A stretch of 64,000 nt of DNA from NCEH01 sp043195125. Lineage in GTDB: Bacteria; Pseudomonadota; Alphaproteobacteria; Rhizobiales; Xanthobacteraceae. Both the position numbers and the translations under genes were made by a program. The stretch lies in NCBI RefSeq assembly GCF_043195125.1, contig NZ_JBAFWR010000006.1; one strand, 5' to 3'. The notes below the pieces were generated by a model. It was given only the letters and a program-made list of their open reading frames with translations, searched no databases and was not told the DNA's origin. This document shows positions 35,472-43,567 of the stretch, in pieces (the first letter of the stretch is position 1; each line of letters starts with the position of its first letter).

Positions 35472-35720
35472 TCAACGGCCCCAGCCCGGCGGAACGCCAT
35501 GGCGGGAGATGGCATCGACGATTTCCCGCTGGCGCCGGTCGGACCGCTTCATATGCACCGCGATCACCGCGTGGGCGGAGGGAACCGCGAAGAACAGCGG
35601 AAAGATCAGGCCGAGCAGCACGCATGGCACGATCAGCACCAGATTGAGGATCGCCGACACAGGCTGCGCATTCAGCAGCAGGCCGAGCGGGGGAAGCAAG
35701 GCGGCGACAATGTAGATCAT
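35472..35720 (-). CDS. Small membrane protein, Pmp3/YqaE-like
   Basis: An 82-residue protein with two hydrophobic helices (IYIVAALLPPLGLLL and ILNLVLIVPCVLLGLIFPLFF) and a charged C-terminal tail (HMKRSDRRQREIVDAISRHG). The LLPPLGLLL, NLVLIVPC and HAVIAV elements are those of the Pmp3/YqaE (UPF0057) family, found in inner membranes and often induced by salt or envelope stress. The match is by pattern, and the tail is longer than usual. It is monocistronic and convergent with the response regulator. Confidence 0.65.
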   Translation of the reverse strand: MIYIVAALLPPLGLLLNAQPVSAILNLVLIVPCVLLGLIFPLFFAVPSAHAVIAVHMKRSDRRQREIVDAISRHGVPPGWGR

Positions 35721-35829
35721 GGGTGTTGACCGGCGCTCCGAGGAACCAGGATTTCATATGGGGGAGATCCTGTCCGCTTCAAGATTGCGGGGCCCGCCGG
35801 CGCGCGGATCGTGCAGATGAAGCCTCTGC

Positions 35830-36417
35830 TCAGGAGGCGAGCCGGGGCGTGCCTTCCTGGCGGCGTGCCGCGATCCAAACGCCTGCCCCGTCCACGATGC
35901 CGGGCCCGGCGCAGAAGCCGGCCTTGGCCAGAAGACCGCGCAGGGCCGGAAGCGCGCCACGCCCGGCCGAGCGGGCCACATGCACCAACAACCAGCCACC
36001 GCGCCGCACGAAGCCGCGGTTACGCTCGATCGCGGCGGCGAAATCTTCATCCATGGCAAGATGGTCGATGATCAGCGCGTCGGCGGTGCCGTGGGCGACC
36101 TTGTCGAGATTGCGGGGTGCGCAGCCGACGTTCGTGAAGCCCGACCGCCACAGGCCGAGCGCGAGATTGAGGCTCTCCTTGCCGAGCACGACAACGTGAT
36201 CACAGGGACGAAGATGAGCGAAGGCGGCGATTTCCTCGATGGCCCAGCTCGGGTTCGGCTCAGGGGCAGCGGTGACGCCGGCCGGCTGCACCGCGACCGC
36301 AGGCAGGCGGTGCCGCGCGGGCATGGTCCGTTCGTTTCGACGCGGACTGGACGGCTCGGGTTCGATTTCGGGATCGTCTTCGCGCCGCCGCACGGCGGCG
36401 GTGTTGATCTGGGGCAT
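35830..36417 (-). CDS. Degenerate class I methyltransferase-like protein
   Basis: A 195-residue protein from the ATG at 36415-36417 (AGGAGGG about 6 bases upstream). The first 60 residues are polar and Pro/Arg/Glu-rich. The rest resembles a Rossmann-like methyltransferase core: HVVVLGKESLNLALGLWRSGFTNVGCAPRNLD, then DALIIDHLAMDEDFAAAIERNRGFVRRGGWLLVHVA (both split). The glycine-rich SAM motif is absent (VLGKESLN replaces xxGxGxG), so catalysis is doubtful. It is divergent from the MFS exporter. Function unknown. Confidence 0.6.
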   Translation of the reverse strand: MPQINTAAVRRREDDPEIEPEPSSPRRNERTMPARHRLPAVAVQPAGVTAAPEPNPSWAIEEIAAFAHLRPCDHVVVLGKESLNLALGLWRSGFTNVGCAPRNLDKVAHGTADALIIDHLAMDEDFAAAIERNRGFVRRGGWLLVHVARSAGRGALPALRGLLAKAGFCAGPGIVDGAGVWIAARRQEGTPRLAS

Positions 36418-36647
36418 CGCGCCCTCCTTCTGTGACGCCAGCGCGGGGCGAACCCGACGCTGCGGAAGTAAGGATGCAACACCCCCCATAAGCGCTCCAT
36501 CCGGAAGGCGGCGCGTGCGCATAAAGCCCCCGTAAACAGGCTGGAGCCTGGCTTTATGCCGTACCGGAGGACGGCGGACGACTTGGAAAACGGGCCATGG
36601 CGGGATTGAAAAAGATGGTCTAAGAGGGCACTCCAAGCGGAGCAAGA

Positions 36648-38117
36648 TTGCCTGCGCCCATGCTTTCCCGCCAAATTCCCCGCGAAATCCTCATCCCCCT
36701 GATCGTCGCCTGTGCGCTGTTCATGGAGCAGGTGGATTCGACCGTCATCTCCACTTCGCTGCCGGCCATCGCCACGTCGCTGGGTGAGGATCCGGTGGCG
36801 CTGAAGCTGGCGTTGACGTCCTATCTGCTGAGCCTTGCGGTATTCATCCCCGCCAGCGGCTGGGCGGCCGACCGCTATGGCGCGCGCACTGTATTCCGCG
36901 CCGCCATCGTAATCTTCACCATCGGCTCGATCCTCTGCGGCATGTCCACCAGCCTGTCGGATTTCGTGCTCTACCGCATCATCCAAGGCATGGGCGGGGC
37001 GATGATGGTGCCGGTGGGCCGGCTCGTGATCTTGCGCAGCATCCCCAAGGCGCAACTGGTCTCGGCGCTCGCGTGGTTGACCGTGCCGGCGCTGCTGGGG
37101 CCGGTGCTGGGACCGCCGCTCGGCGGCTTCATCACCACCTATTTCGATTGGCGGCTGATCTTCTACATCAATGTTCCCATTGGCGTATTGGGCGTCGTCC
37201 TGGCCACCCGCTTCATCGAGAACGTCCGCGAGGAAGACGTGCCGCCGCTTGATCTGCGGGGGCTCGTGCTTTCGGGCATCGGCCTTTCGGGGCTGGTGTT
37301 CGGCTTCGCGGTCTTCGGGCAGGAACTGGTGCCGCTCTGGGTTGCCGGGGGCGTGACGGCTATCGGATTGATTTCTCTGATCTTTTATGTCCGCCACGCG
37401 CGGGTCACGCCGCACGCGGTGCTCGATCTCACGCTCCTGCGCCTGCCCACTTTCCGCTCCGGCGTGATCGGCGCGTCGGTGTTTCGAATCGGCATCGGCG
37501 CCCTGCCGTTCCTGCTGCCGCTGATGCTGCAGCTCACGTTTGGCCTCTCCCCGTTCGCCTCCGGCCTGATGACGTTCGCCGCCTCGGCCGGTGCTTTGAT
37601 CATGAAGACCACCGCGGCACCGATCATCCGCCGTTTCGGATTTCGCCGGGTTCTCGTAGTGAACAGCCTACTTTCGGCGGCTTTCATCGCCTCTAACGCG
37701 CTTTTCACCCCGAATACGCCGACATTCGTCATCATGGCGGTTTTGCTCATCGGCGGCTTCTTCCGCTCGCTGGAATTCACCGCGCTGAACGCGATCGCCT
37801 ATGCCGATGTCGAGCCCTCGTCCATGAGCCGGGCGACCTCCTTCGCCAGCGTCGGGCAGCAGGTGTCGATCTCGCTCGGGGTCGCGACCGCGGGCATCAT
37901 TCTCGAGGTGATGCGCGACCTTCGGGGCGAGACCAACCTGGTATTGGCGGATTTCACGCCCGCCTTCCTCATTGTGGCGCTCATCAGCGCCAGTTCGGTC
38001 ATCAGCTTCCTGCGCTTGCCGAAGGATGCGGGCGCGGAGATGGCGGGGCGCAAGGTCTCGCCGGTCGAGAAGGACAGCCTACCCGACCCCCGGGGCGAGG
38101 TGCAGCCGAACCCCTGA
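36648..38117 (+). CDS. MFS multidrug exporter, DHA2 (EmrB/QacA) family
   Basis: A 489-residue inner-membrane antiporter with about 14 hydrophobic segments. Motif D1-like MEQVDSTVISTSLPAIA, motif A-like GWAADRYGARTVFR, motif B-like LYRIIQGMGGAMMVPVGRLVI and motif C-like VPALLGPVLGPPLGGFI are all in order. The start is the TTG at 36648, because GGAG lies 5 bases upstream. The first ATG (36660) is 17 bases from it. Substrates are probably hydrophobic drugs or toxic metabolites. It is divergent from the methyltransferase-like gene and 141 bp upstream of the thiolase. No membrane fusion partner is adjacent. Confidence 0.9.
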   Translation: MPAPMLSRQIPREILIPLIVACALFMEQVDSTVISTSLPAIATSLGEDPVALKLALTSYLLSLAVFIPASGWAADRYGARTVFRAAIVIFTIGSILCGMSTSLSDFVLYRIIQGMGGAMMVPVGRLVILRSIPKAQLVSALAWLTVPALLGPVLGPPLGGFITTYFDWRLIFYINVPIGVLGVVLATRFIENVREEDVPPLDLRGLVLSGIGLSGLVFGFAVFGQELVPLWVAGGVTAIGLISLIFYVRHARVTPHAVLDLTLLRLPTFRSGVIGASVFRIGIGALPFLLPLMLQLTFGLSPFASGLMTFAASAGALIMKTTAAPIIRRFGFRRVLVVNSLLSAAFIASNALFTPNTPTFVIMAVLLIGGFFRSLEFTALNAIAYADVEPSSMSRATSFASVGQQVSISLGVATAGIILEVMRDLRGETNLVLADFTPAFLIVALISASSVISFLRLPKDAGAEMAGRKVSPVEKDSLPDPRGEVQPNP

Positions 38118-38258
38118 CCGGCGCGCCTGCGTTTGGTCGATCATGGACATGATGAATGTCCACGCCTTGCCTTCTGCCCATTGCGCGCTGCCCTCTCCCG
38201 GGTTTAGGCGGGAGCTGAACCGGCGGTGCACCCGCCGCAAGGGAGGCTCAAGAACACC

Positions 38259-39437
38259 ATGTCACAGTCCGTCATGATCATGTCCGGCGTGCGCACGGCC
38301 ATCGGCACCTTCGGGGGTGCGCTCGCTTCCGTCCCACCCACTAAGCTTGGCAGCCTGGTGGTGGCCGAAGCGCTGAAGCGCGCGCATGTGGACGGCGCGG
38401 ACGTGGGCACGGTGGTGTTCGGCCACGTGATCGTCACCGAACCGCGGGACGCCTATCTCAGCCGGGTCGCGGCGATCGAGGGCGGCATCCCGAAGGAGGT
38501 GCCGGCCATGAACGTGAACCGGCTGTGCGGCAGCGGCGCCCAGGCGGTGGTCTCCGCCGCGCAGGCCATTCTTCTGGGGGATTGCGATGTGGCGGTGGCC
38601 GGCGGCGCGGAATGCATGAGCCGCTCGCCGCACCTGCTGTCCACCTCGCGTTTCGGCCAGCGCATGGGCGACATGGCGGCGTCCGATCTGATGATCGGCG
38701 TGCTCACCGACCCGTTCGGCCATGGCGGCATGGGCATCACGGGCGAGAATGTCGCCGAGAAATGGAACATCACCCGCGAGGCGCAGGACGAACTCGCCCT
38801 CACCAGCCAGCAGCGTGCCCGCGCGGCCATCGATGACGGCCGCTTCCGCGACCAGATCCTGCCGGTGACGGTCACCGTGGGCCGCAAGGAAATGGTGTTC
38901 GACACCGACGAGCATCCCAAGGCGACCACCGCCGAGATCCTTGCCGGCCTGCGCGCGGCTTTCAAGAAGGGTGGCACGGTCACGGCCGGCAATTCCTCCG
39001 GCATCAATGACGGCGCCGCCGGCCTCGTGCTGATGGCGGAGGATCGCGCGGCCCGATCCGGGAAGACGCCGCTCGCGCGCATCGTCGGCTATGCCCATGC
39101 GGGCGTGGAGCCCGGCGAGATGGGCATCGGCCCGGTGCCGGCGGTGCGCAAATTGTGCGAACGCACGGGCCTGAAGGTTTCGAATTTTGACGTGATCGAA
39201 TCCAACGAGGCGTTCGCCGCCCAGGCCTGCGCCGTGGCGCGGGAGCTGGATTTCGATGCGGCCAAGCTTAATCCCAATGGCGGTGCCATCGCGCTCGGCC
39301 ATCCGGTTGGGGCCACCGGCGCGATCCTGGTGGTGAAGGCGCTGAACGAACTTCAGCGCACCGGCGGCCGCTATGGCCTCATCACCATGTGCATCGGCGG
39401 CGGGCAGGGCATCGCCTTGGCCATCGAGCGGGTGTGA
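38259..39437 (+). CDS. Acetyl-CoA acetyltransferase (thiolase)
   Basis: A 392-residue thiolase. The nucleophile is C90 (NRLCGSGAQ), with the base pair H348 (ALGHPVGATGA) and C378 (MCIGGGQG). Length and motifs fit tetrameric degradative or biosynthetic thiolases (acyl-CoA + acetyl-CoA exchange). The ATG at 38259 is used. An in-frame ATG at 38226 gives an N-terminus not seen in the family. It is convergent with the eleven-gene acyl-CoA operon that ends at 39806. It could supply its missing last step, cleaving the 3-ketoacyl-CoA made by the dehydrogenase at 39806-40912. Confidence 0.92.
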   Translation: MSQSVMIMSGVRTAIGTFGGALASVPPTKLGSLVVAEALKRAHVDGADVGTVVFGHVIVTEPRDAYLSRVAAIEGGIPKEVPAMNVNRLCGSGAQAVVSAAQAILLGDCDVAVAGGAECMSRSPHLLSTSRFGQRMGDMAASDLMIGVLTDPFGHGGMGITGENVAEKWNITREAQDELALTSQQRARAAIDDGRFRDQILPVTVTVGRKEMVFDTDEHPKATTAEILAGLRAAFKKGGTVTAGNSSGINDGAAGLVLMAEDRAARSGKTPLARIVGYAHAGVEPGEMGIGPVPAVRKLCERTGLKVSNFDVIESNEAFAAQACAVARELDFDAAKLNPNGGAIALGHPVGATGAILVVKALNELQRTGGRYGLITMCIGGGQGIALAIERV

Positions 39438-39805
39438 GCGGGGGGACGCGCCCGGCGCGGCGCGTCCTATCACGCCCGCGCGTCGCGTCTTTCATTCCGG
39501 GCGGAGGCGCAGCAGGGACGCGTGCTCCGCGCACGCGGGGCACAGGAACGGAACAAAGCGCGGTTTGCGGACCGACCGTGATTCGCTCCCGGTTCGTTCC
39601 GGGCGCGTTCGGGTGCGGGAGGAAGGGCGTGTCCCGCGATGGCACGGCCGTCCTTTCACGTTCCACGGTGGCTTCCCCCTCCCAACCCTCCCCCGCATGC
39701 GGGAGAAGGCGTTGGGATCGCGGCTCGGTCCCGCGTCCCGGTGTGCCTTCCGCGCCTGCGGCGATGCGCTTGGCCGGGACGCGAGGCTTGCGAGCGGGCG
39801 TGGCC
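39438..39805. other. 368-bp convergent intergenic region
   Basis: No gene can be supported here. It begins with a stem-loop after the thiolase (separate entry). It also contains a C/T-rich stretch near 39668-39700 followed by the small palindrome CCGCATGCGG, the sort of intergenic repeat common in GC-rich proteobacteria. Several overlapping open frames are uninformative and mutually exclusive. Confidence 0.5.
39444..39467 (+). terminator. Stem-loop after the thiolase gene
   Basis: GGACGCGCC (39444-39452) pairs perfectly with GGCGCGTCC (39459-39467) around a 6-nt loop, 6 bp after the stop codon. Only TAT follows, so intrinsic termination would be weak. Confidence 0.45.
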
Positions 39806-40912
39806 TCAGGAGGCCCGACCGGCGCGGTTCGGCTGAAGATCGAACAGGGCGGGTTGCGGATGCCCGTCGCGGGCGCACAAGCGTGCCACCGCCGTTTGCA
39901 CCCGAGTGGTTCCGGCGCGCTCCATGAGGGCGCAGGGGCCGAGCGTGAAGCGCAGGGCGAGCTGCGCACCTTTATCCATGTCGGCGGGCGTGGAAGCGCC
40001 GGCGTTCAGCAGCTCCAGGGCCGGCACGAAGAGTGCGCCGAGAAGCCGCTGCTCGATCTCGTCGGCGACTTCGGACGAGGGAGCCGCCATGTCTGAAACC
40101 TCCCAGGCGGCACCGCTCTCGCCCTGCCGCACCAGGGCAGCGCAGGCGCGATAGAAGGGGCCGAGGGGCGAGAGATTCTCCATGGCGTGGGCCGCCACCG
40201 TCGCCCCGATGAGGTTCATCACCTTGAACGGACCGGCAGCGATGCCGAGCCGCTCTCGGGCGACGAAATCCACCTCCGACGCGGTTGCCCGCAGGTCCTG
40301 AACGATATGCGCTGCCTCATTGTAATAGGGGCAGAAGAAGCGGTTCACCACGAAGCCGGGGGTATCCGAACAGCGCAGCGGCACGCGGCGCGTCTGCTCC
40401 AGGAAGGCGAGAGCCCGCGCCACGGTTTCCGCCGAGGTCCGTTCCGCCCGCACCACCTCAACCAGCGGGCTGACTTCCGCCGGGCTGAAATAATGCAGGC
40501 CGAGAAAGCGCGCGGGATCGGGCAGCACGTCCGCGATGTCGCCCACCTTCAAAGCGCTGGTATTGGTGGCGACGATGCTGCCGCGTGCGATGTGCGGGGC
40601 CAAGTCCGCGAACAGCGCGCGCTTCACCGCCAGATCCTCGAACACCGCTTCGATGATGATATCGCGCGTGCCGGCCTCGCCGAGGTCGCGCGCCCCGATG
40701 ATGCGGGCGAGCGCTGATTGTGCATCGTCCGTCGTCATGCGGTTGGAGGAGACCCAGCGCTCATAGGTCTTGGCGGCTCGAGCCTTCAGTTTTTCCACCG
40801 CGTCGGCGCGCGCGTCATACACCACCACCTCGATGCCGTGGCGCGCGGCGTCAAGGGCGATGCCGCCGCCCATCAGGCCGGCGCCGAGCACGCCGAGATT
40901 CGGCTTAGTCAT
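39806..40912 (-). CDS. 3-hydroxyacyl-CoA dehydrogenase
   Basis: A 368-residue NAD-dependent enzyme oxidising 3-hydroxyacyl-CoA to 3-ketoacyl-CoA. The N-terminal Rossmann motif GVLGAGLMGGGIAL (about 7-20) is followed by IIEAVFEDLAVKR, ATNTSALKV, the catalytic histidine region LGLHYFSPAEVSPLVEVV and FVVNRFFCPYYNEA. The ATG at 40910-40912 overlaps the stop of the DUF6285-like gene by 4 bp. It is last in the operon, after the kinase/dehydrogenase module. It would act on the 3-hydroxyacyl-CoA formed by the hydratase, or alongside the SDR at 43568. Confidence 0.9.
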   Translation of the reverse strand: MTKPNLGVLGAGLMGGGIALDAARHGIEVVVYDARADAVEKLKARAAKTYERWVSSNRMTTDDAQSALARIIGARDLGEAGTRDIIIEAVFEDLAVKRALFADLAPHIARGSIVATNTSALKVGDIADVLPDPARFLGLHYFSPAEVSPLVEVVRAERTSAETVARALAFLEQTRRVPLRCSDTPGFVVNRFFCPYYNEAAHIVQDLRATASEVDFVARERLGIAAGPFKVMNLIGATVAAHAMENLSPLGPFYRACAALVRQGESGAAWEVSDMAAPSSEVADEIEQRLLGALFVPALELLNAGASTPADMDKGAQLALRFTLGPCALMERAGTTRVQTAVARLCARDGHPQPALFDLQPNRAGRAS

Positions 40913-41301
40913 GTGGTCTGATCCTTGATGAGGGCATCGACCTCTTGCCGCTCCGCGGGCCGCAAGGCGCCGGGACGGGTGCGATAGGTCGCGATCAGGC
41001 TGTGCCGCAGCAGGGCGGCATGAAGGTGCGGATCGGCATCGCGCGCGCCGGCGCGGATTGCGGCGCACAGCGCGGCCGGGGAGGGCGCCTGCGCGGCGTC
41101 AAGACAGGCCGCTTCCGCCTCGCGGGCGACGGCTTCTGTCGCCATCTCGCGCCCCGCGATAGCGCAGGCATTGGCCACCATGGCCGCCTGATAGCGCTGG
41201 TCGCCGGAGAGCTGGGGCGCGATTTCCTCCTGCAGCGTCTTGCGGGCGATGGCAAGCAGGTCCGCGCCGAAGGTCTGGACGGGCGGGGTGTGGCCGGTCA
41301 T
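40909..41301 (-). CDS. DUF6285-like small protein, predicted partner of the adjacent kinase
   Basis: A 130-residue helical protein (LLAIARKTLQEEIAPQLSGDQRYQAAMVANACAIAGREM, split) of the type that follows APH-like kinase genes linked to acyl-CoA dehydrogenases. Its start overlaps the kinase stop by 4 bp, and its stop overlaps the next gene by 4 bp. In levulinate catabolism of Pseudomonas putida the kinase LvaA needs a small protein, LvaB, to phosphorylate 4-hydroxyvaleryl-CoA. The position and size here match that partner. I assign the domain name from memory, and correspondence to LvaB is inference. Confidence 0.7.
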   Translation of the reverse strand: MTGHTPPVQTFGADLLAIARKTLQEEIAPQLSGDQRYQAAMVANACAIAGREMATEAVAREAEAACLDAAQAPSPAALCAAIRAGARDADPHLHAALLRHSLIATYRTRPGALRPAERQEVDALIKDQTT

Positions 41302-42350
41302 GGGCGCATCTCCCAGGCGGCAGGCGCGGTGGCACGCAGGATAGCCAGTTCCAATTCGTCGGCGATCCGGCCGGTGAGGGCGAGTTCCAGCGAGCTTTCC
41401 TGCCCGCTCGCATGCCGGGCGCCCTGCTGAAGCGCGATGATGGCCCAGCGGATATGCGCCATCACCTCGAAATAGCGCACGCGGGCATCGTCCACGCTCT
41501 CGCCGCTTTCGGCCGAGTAACCGGCATAGAGATCCGCGCGGTCCCCCATGCCGCCAGCTTCCAGGTCGGGCCGGCCGAAGCGCCAGCATTCGGCACAGAA
41601 CCAGCCGAGATCCGACATGGGATCGCCCCAGCCGGCGAATTCCCAATCCAGGATGGCCGTCACGCCGGTCGCGTCGAGCATGTAATTGCCAGTGCGAAAA
41701 TCGCGGTGGATCAGGCGGATATCGCTCGGCGGCGGGGTGGTCACCTCGCCCCAGCGCAGGCCCCAGTCCAGCGCCGGTCGCGGCTCGCCTAGCGCATCGA
41801 GCGCGGCGCGCAGATCGGCGATGTCTGCGCGGGCGAAATCCTCCGGCGGCGGGGGCAGGAAGGCAAGGGCGGGGTGGGGCGGACGCACGCGGTGCAGCTT
41901 CGCCATCTCGGCGCCGAGCCGGTGCAGCAGCGACCGCCGGTCGCCGCCGAGCGTGGTATCCTTCACGACGCGCGGGCCGAGCGCGACGCCCTCCACGCGT
42001 TCCATCAGCGCGAACGGCGTGCCCAGCAGGGAGGCATCGGCGCATGAGAGGATGGGGCGCGGCACGGTGACGCCCGCGGCATAAGCGGCCTTGATGATCT
42101 CGAATTCCGCCACCCGGCCGTGGCTGGAACCCACCACGCTGGGGGCATCCTTGCGCAGGACATAGGAGCGTTCGCCCGCTTCCGGGCCACCCGCGATGGT
42201 GAGGTCGAGCCGCCAGTTCTGCTGGATCGCGCCGCCCTTCAGCAGGCGCGCCGCGTGGGGCACCACGGCGGTGGCCCCGAGTTCGCGGGCGAGAAAGGCG
42301 GCGAGGGTATCGAGGGGGAGGCCGGCTTCGGGAGGCCCCTCACTTGCCAT
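41298..42350 (-). CDS. APH/ACAD10-type phosphotransferase (candidate 4-hydroxyacyl-CoA kinase)
   Basis: A 350-residue kinase-fold protein: nucleotide-binding region QNWRLDL...RSYVLRKDAP, helix C and hinge PFALMERVEGVALGPRV, catalytic loop IRLIHRDFRTGNYMLD, and metal-binding DWEFAGWGDPMSDLGWF. This is the aminoglycoside-phosphotransferase-like family found fused to acyl-CoA dehydrogenase in ACAD10/11 and as LvaA in levulinate catabolism, where it phosphorylates the 4-hydroxyl of a hydroxyacyl-CoA. It overlaps the acyl-CoA dehydrogenase gene by 11 bp and the DUF6285-like gene by 4 bp. Antibiotic resistance is an unlikely role in this setting. Confidence 0.85.
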   Translation of the reverse strand: MASEGPPEAGLPLDTLAAFLARELGATAVVPHAARLLKGGAIQQNWRLDLTIAGGPEAGERSYVLRKDAPSVVGSSHGRVAEFEIIKAAYAAGVTVPRPILSCADASLLGTPFALMERVEGVALGPRVVKDTTLGGDRRSLLHRLGAEMAKLHRVRPPHPALAFLPPPPEDFARADIADLRAALDALGEPRPALDWGLRWGEVTTPPPSDIRLIHRDFRTGNYMLDATGVTAILDWEFAGWGDPMSDLGWFCAECWRFGRPDLEAGGMGDRADLYAGYSAESGESVDDARVRYFEVMAHIRWAIIALQQGARHASGQESSLELALTGRIADELELAILRATAPAAWEMRP

Positions 42351-43551
42351 GGGGCACGCCCCAGCGCCAGAAATCCTGGCCTTCCCGCGCATAATTTGCG
42401 GCCAGCACCATGTCGTGCACCTCGCTCGCCCCATCCACCAGCTTCGCCTGGCGGGCATAGCGATAGATCCATTCCAGCGGAGTGTCCTTGGAATAGCCCC
42501 TGGCGCCGCAGAGCTGCAGCGCGGTGTCGGCGCACAGGTGCAGGGTTTCGGCCACATGGTTCTTCGCCATGGAGATTTCCTTGCGCGCCTTGTCACCGGC
42601 ATCCAGCAGCCAGGCTGCCTTCATCACCAGCAAGCGGCCCACCTCGATCGCCGAGGCGGCGCGGCCAAGCTTGATCTGCACGCTCTCGCGGTCCGCGAGG
42701 CGGATGCCGAAGCCGGTGCGCTCGCTGGCATAGGCATGGCCGATCTCCAGCGCCCGCTTGGAGAGGCCGAGCCAGCGCATGCAATGGGTGAGGCGCGCAG
42801 GCCCGAGGCGGATCTGGGTGACGCGCAGCCCGTCGCCTTCCTTCATCAGGACATTCTCGGCCGGAATCTCGAGCCCGTCGAAGATCAGTTCGCAATGCCC
42901 GCCGTGTTCCTCAGGCCCCATGATCTCGATGCGCCGCGCGATGTGCCAGCCGGGGGACTTGGCATCGAACAGGAGCGCGGTGAGGCCGGTGCGCGGATCG
43001 TCGGATGTGCGCGCCATCACGATGAAGCGCTGCGCCGCCTCGGCCCCGGTGATGAACCATTTGCGGCCGGTGACCATGTAGCGATCCCCGCGCTTTTCCG
43101 CGCGGGTCAGCATCATGCCGGGGTCGGAACCGCCGCCGGGATGGGGCTCGGTCATGGCGAAGGCGGAGCGCATCTCGCCGGCGATCACGGGCTTCAGCCA
43201 CCAATCCTGCTGCGCCGGGGTGGCGACCCTGGACATGAGCATCATGTTGCCGTCGTCGGGTGCGGCAGCATTGAAGCAGGCGGGGCCGAAGATGGAGCGG
43301 TTCGCCTCCTCATACATGGCGGCCTGCCCCACCATGCCGATGCCCATGCCGCCGAGCGCCTGCGGCACCTGTGGCGCCCAGAGCCCTTCGGCCCGCGCCT
43401 TGGCGCGCACTCGCTCAAGCACCGGCTCGGCGATGTTGTCATGGGCATCGTAATTCGCCCGGTCTGCCTCAAGGGGCAGGATGTGGTCGGCCACGAAGGC
43501 GCGCGTGCGGGCGCGGACGGCCTCGATATGCGGGGGGAGGGTGAAGTCCAT
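42340..43551 (-). CDS. Acyl-CoA dehydrogenase, ACAD10/11- or LvaC-like
   Basis: A 403-residue flavoenzyme-fold protein with the acyl-CoA dehydrogenase order: N-terminal helices, AFAMTEPHPGGGSDPGMM and VTGRKWFITGAEAA (middle domain), HCELIFDGLEIPAENVL, and C-terminal LQLCGARGYSKDTPLEWIYRYARQAKLVDGASEVH (split). The last block is typical of the ACAD10/11 group. Such enzymes take a 4-phosphoacyl-CoA to an enoyl-CoA with loss of phosphate. It overlaps the kinase gene by 11 bp, the strongest sign that the two act together. An ordinary dehydrogenase role remains possible. Confidence 0.88.
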   Translation of the reverse strand: MDFTLPPHIEAVRARTRAFVADHILPLEADRANYDAHDNIAEPVLERVRAKARAEGLWAPQVPQALGGMGIGMVGQAAMYEEANRSIFGPACFNAAAPDDGNMMLMSRVATPAQQDWWLKPVIAGEMRSAFAMTEPHPGGGSDPGMMLTRAEKRGDRYMVTGRKWFITGAEAAQRFIVMARTSDDPRTGLTALLFDAKSPGWHIARRIEIMGPEEHGGHCELIFDGLEIPAENVLMKEGDGLRVTQIRLGPARLTHCMRWLGLSKRALEIGHAYASERTGFGIRLADRESVQIKLGRAASAIEVGRLLVMKAAWLLDAGDKARKEISMAKNHVAETLHLCADTALQLCGARGYSKDTPLEWIYRYARQAKLVDGASEVHDMVLAANYAREGQDFWRWGVPHGK

Positions 43552-43567
43552 CGGAGCCCTGAGGGAA

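Noticed and set aside
39660..39720. CRISPR- or transposon-like repeat in the C/T-rich spacer after the thiolase
   Set aside because: Only one copy of the small palindrome is present, and there is no target duplication or repeated unit. Treated as ordinary intergenic sequence.
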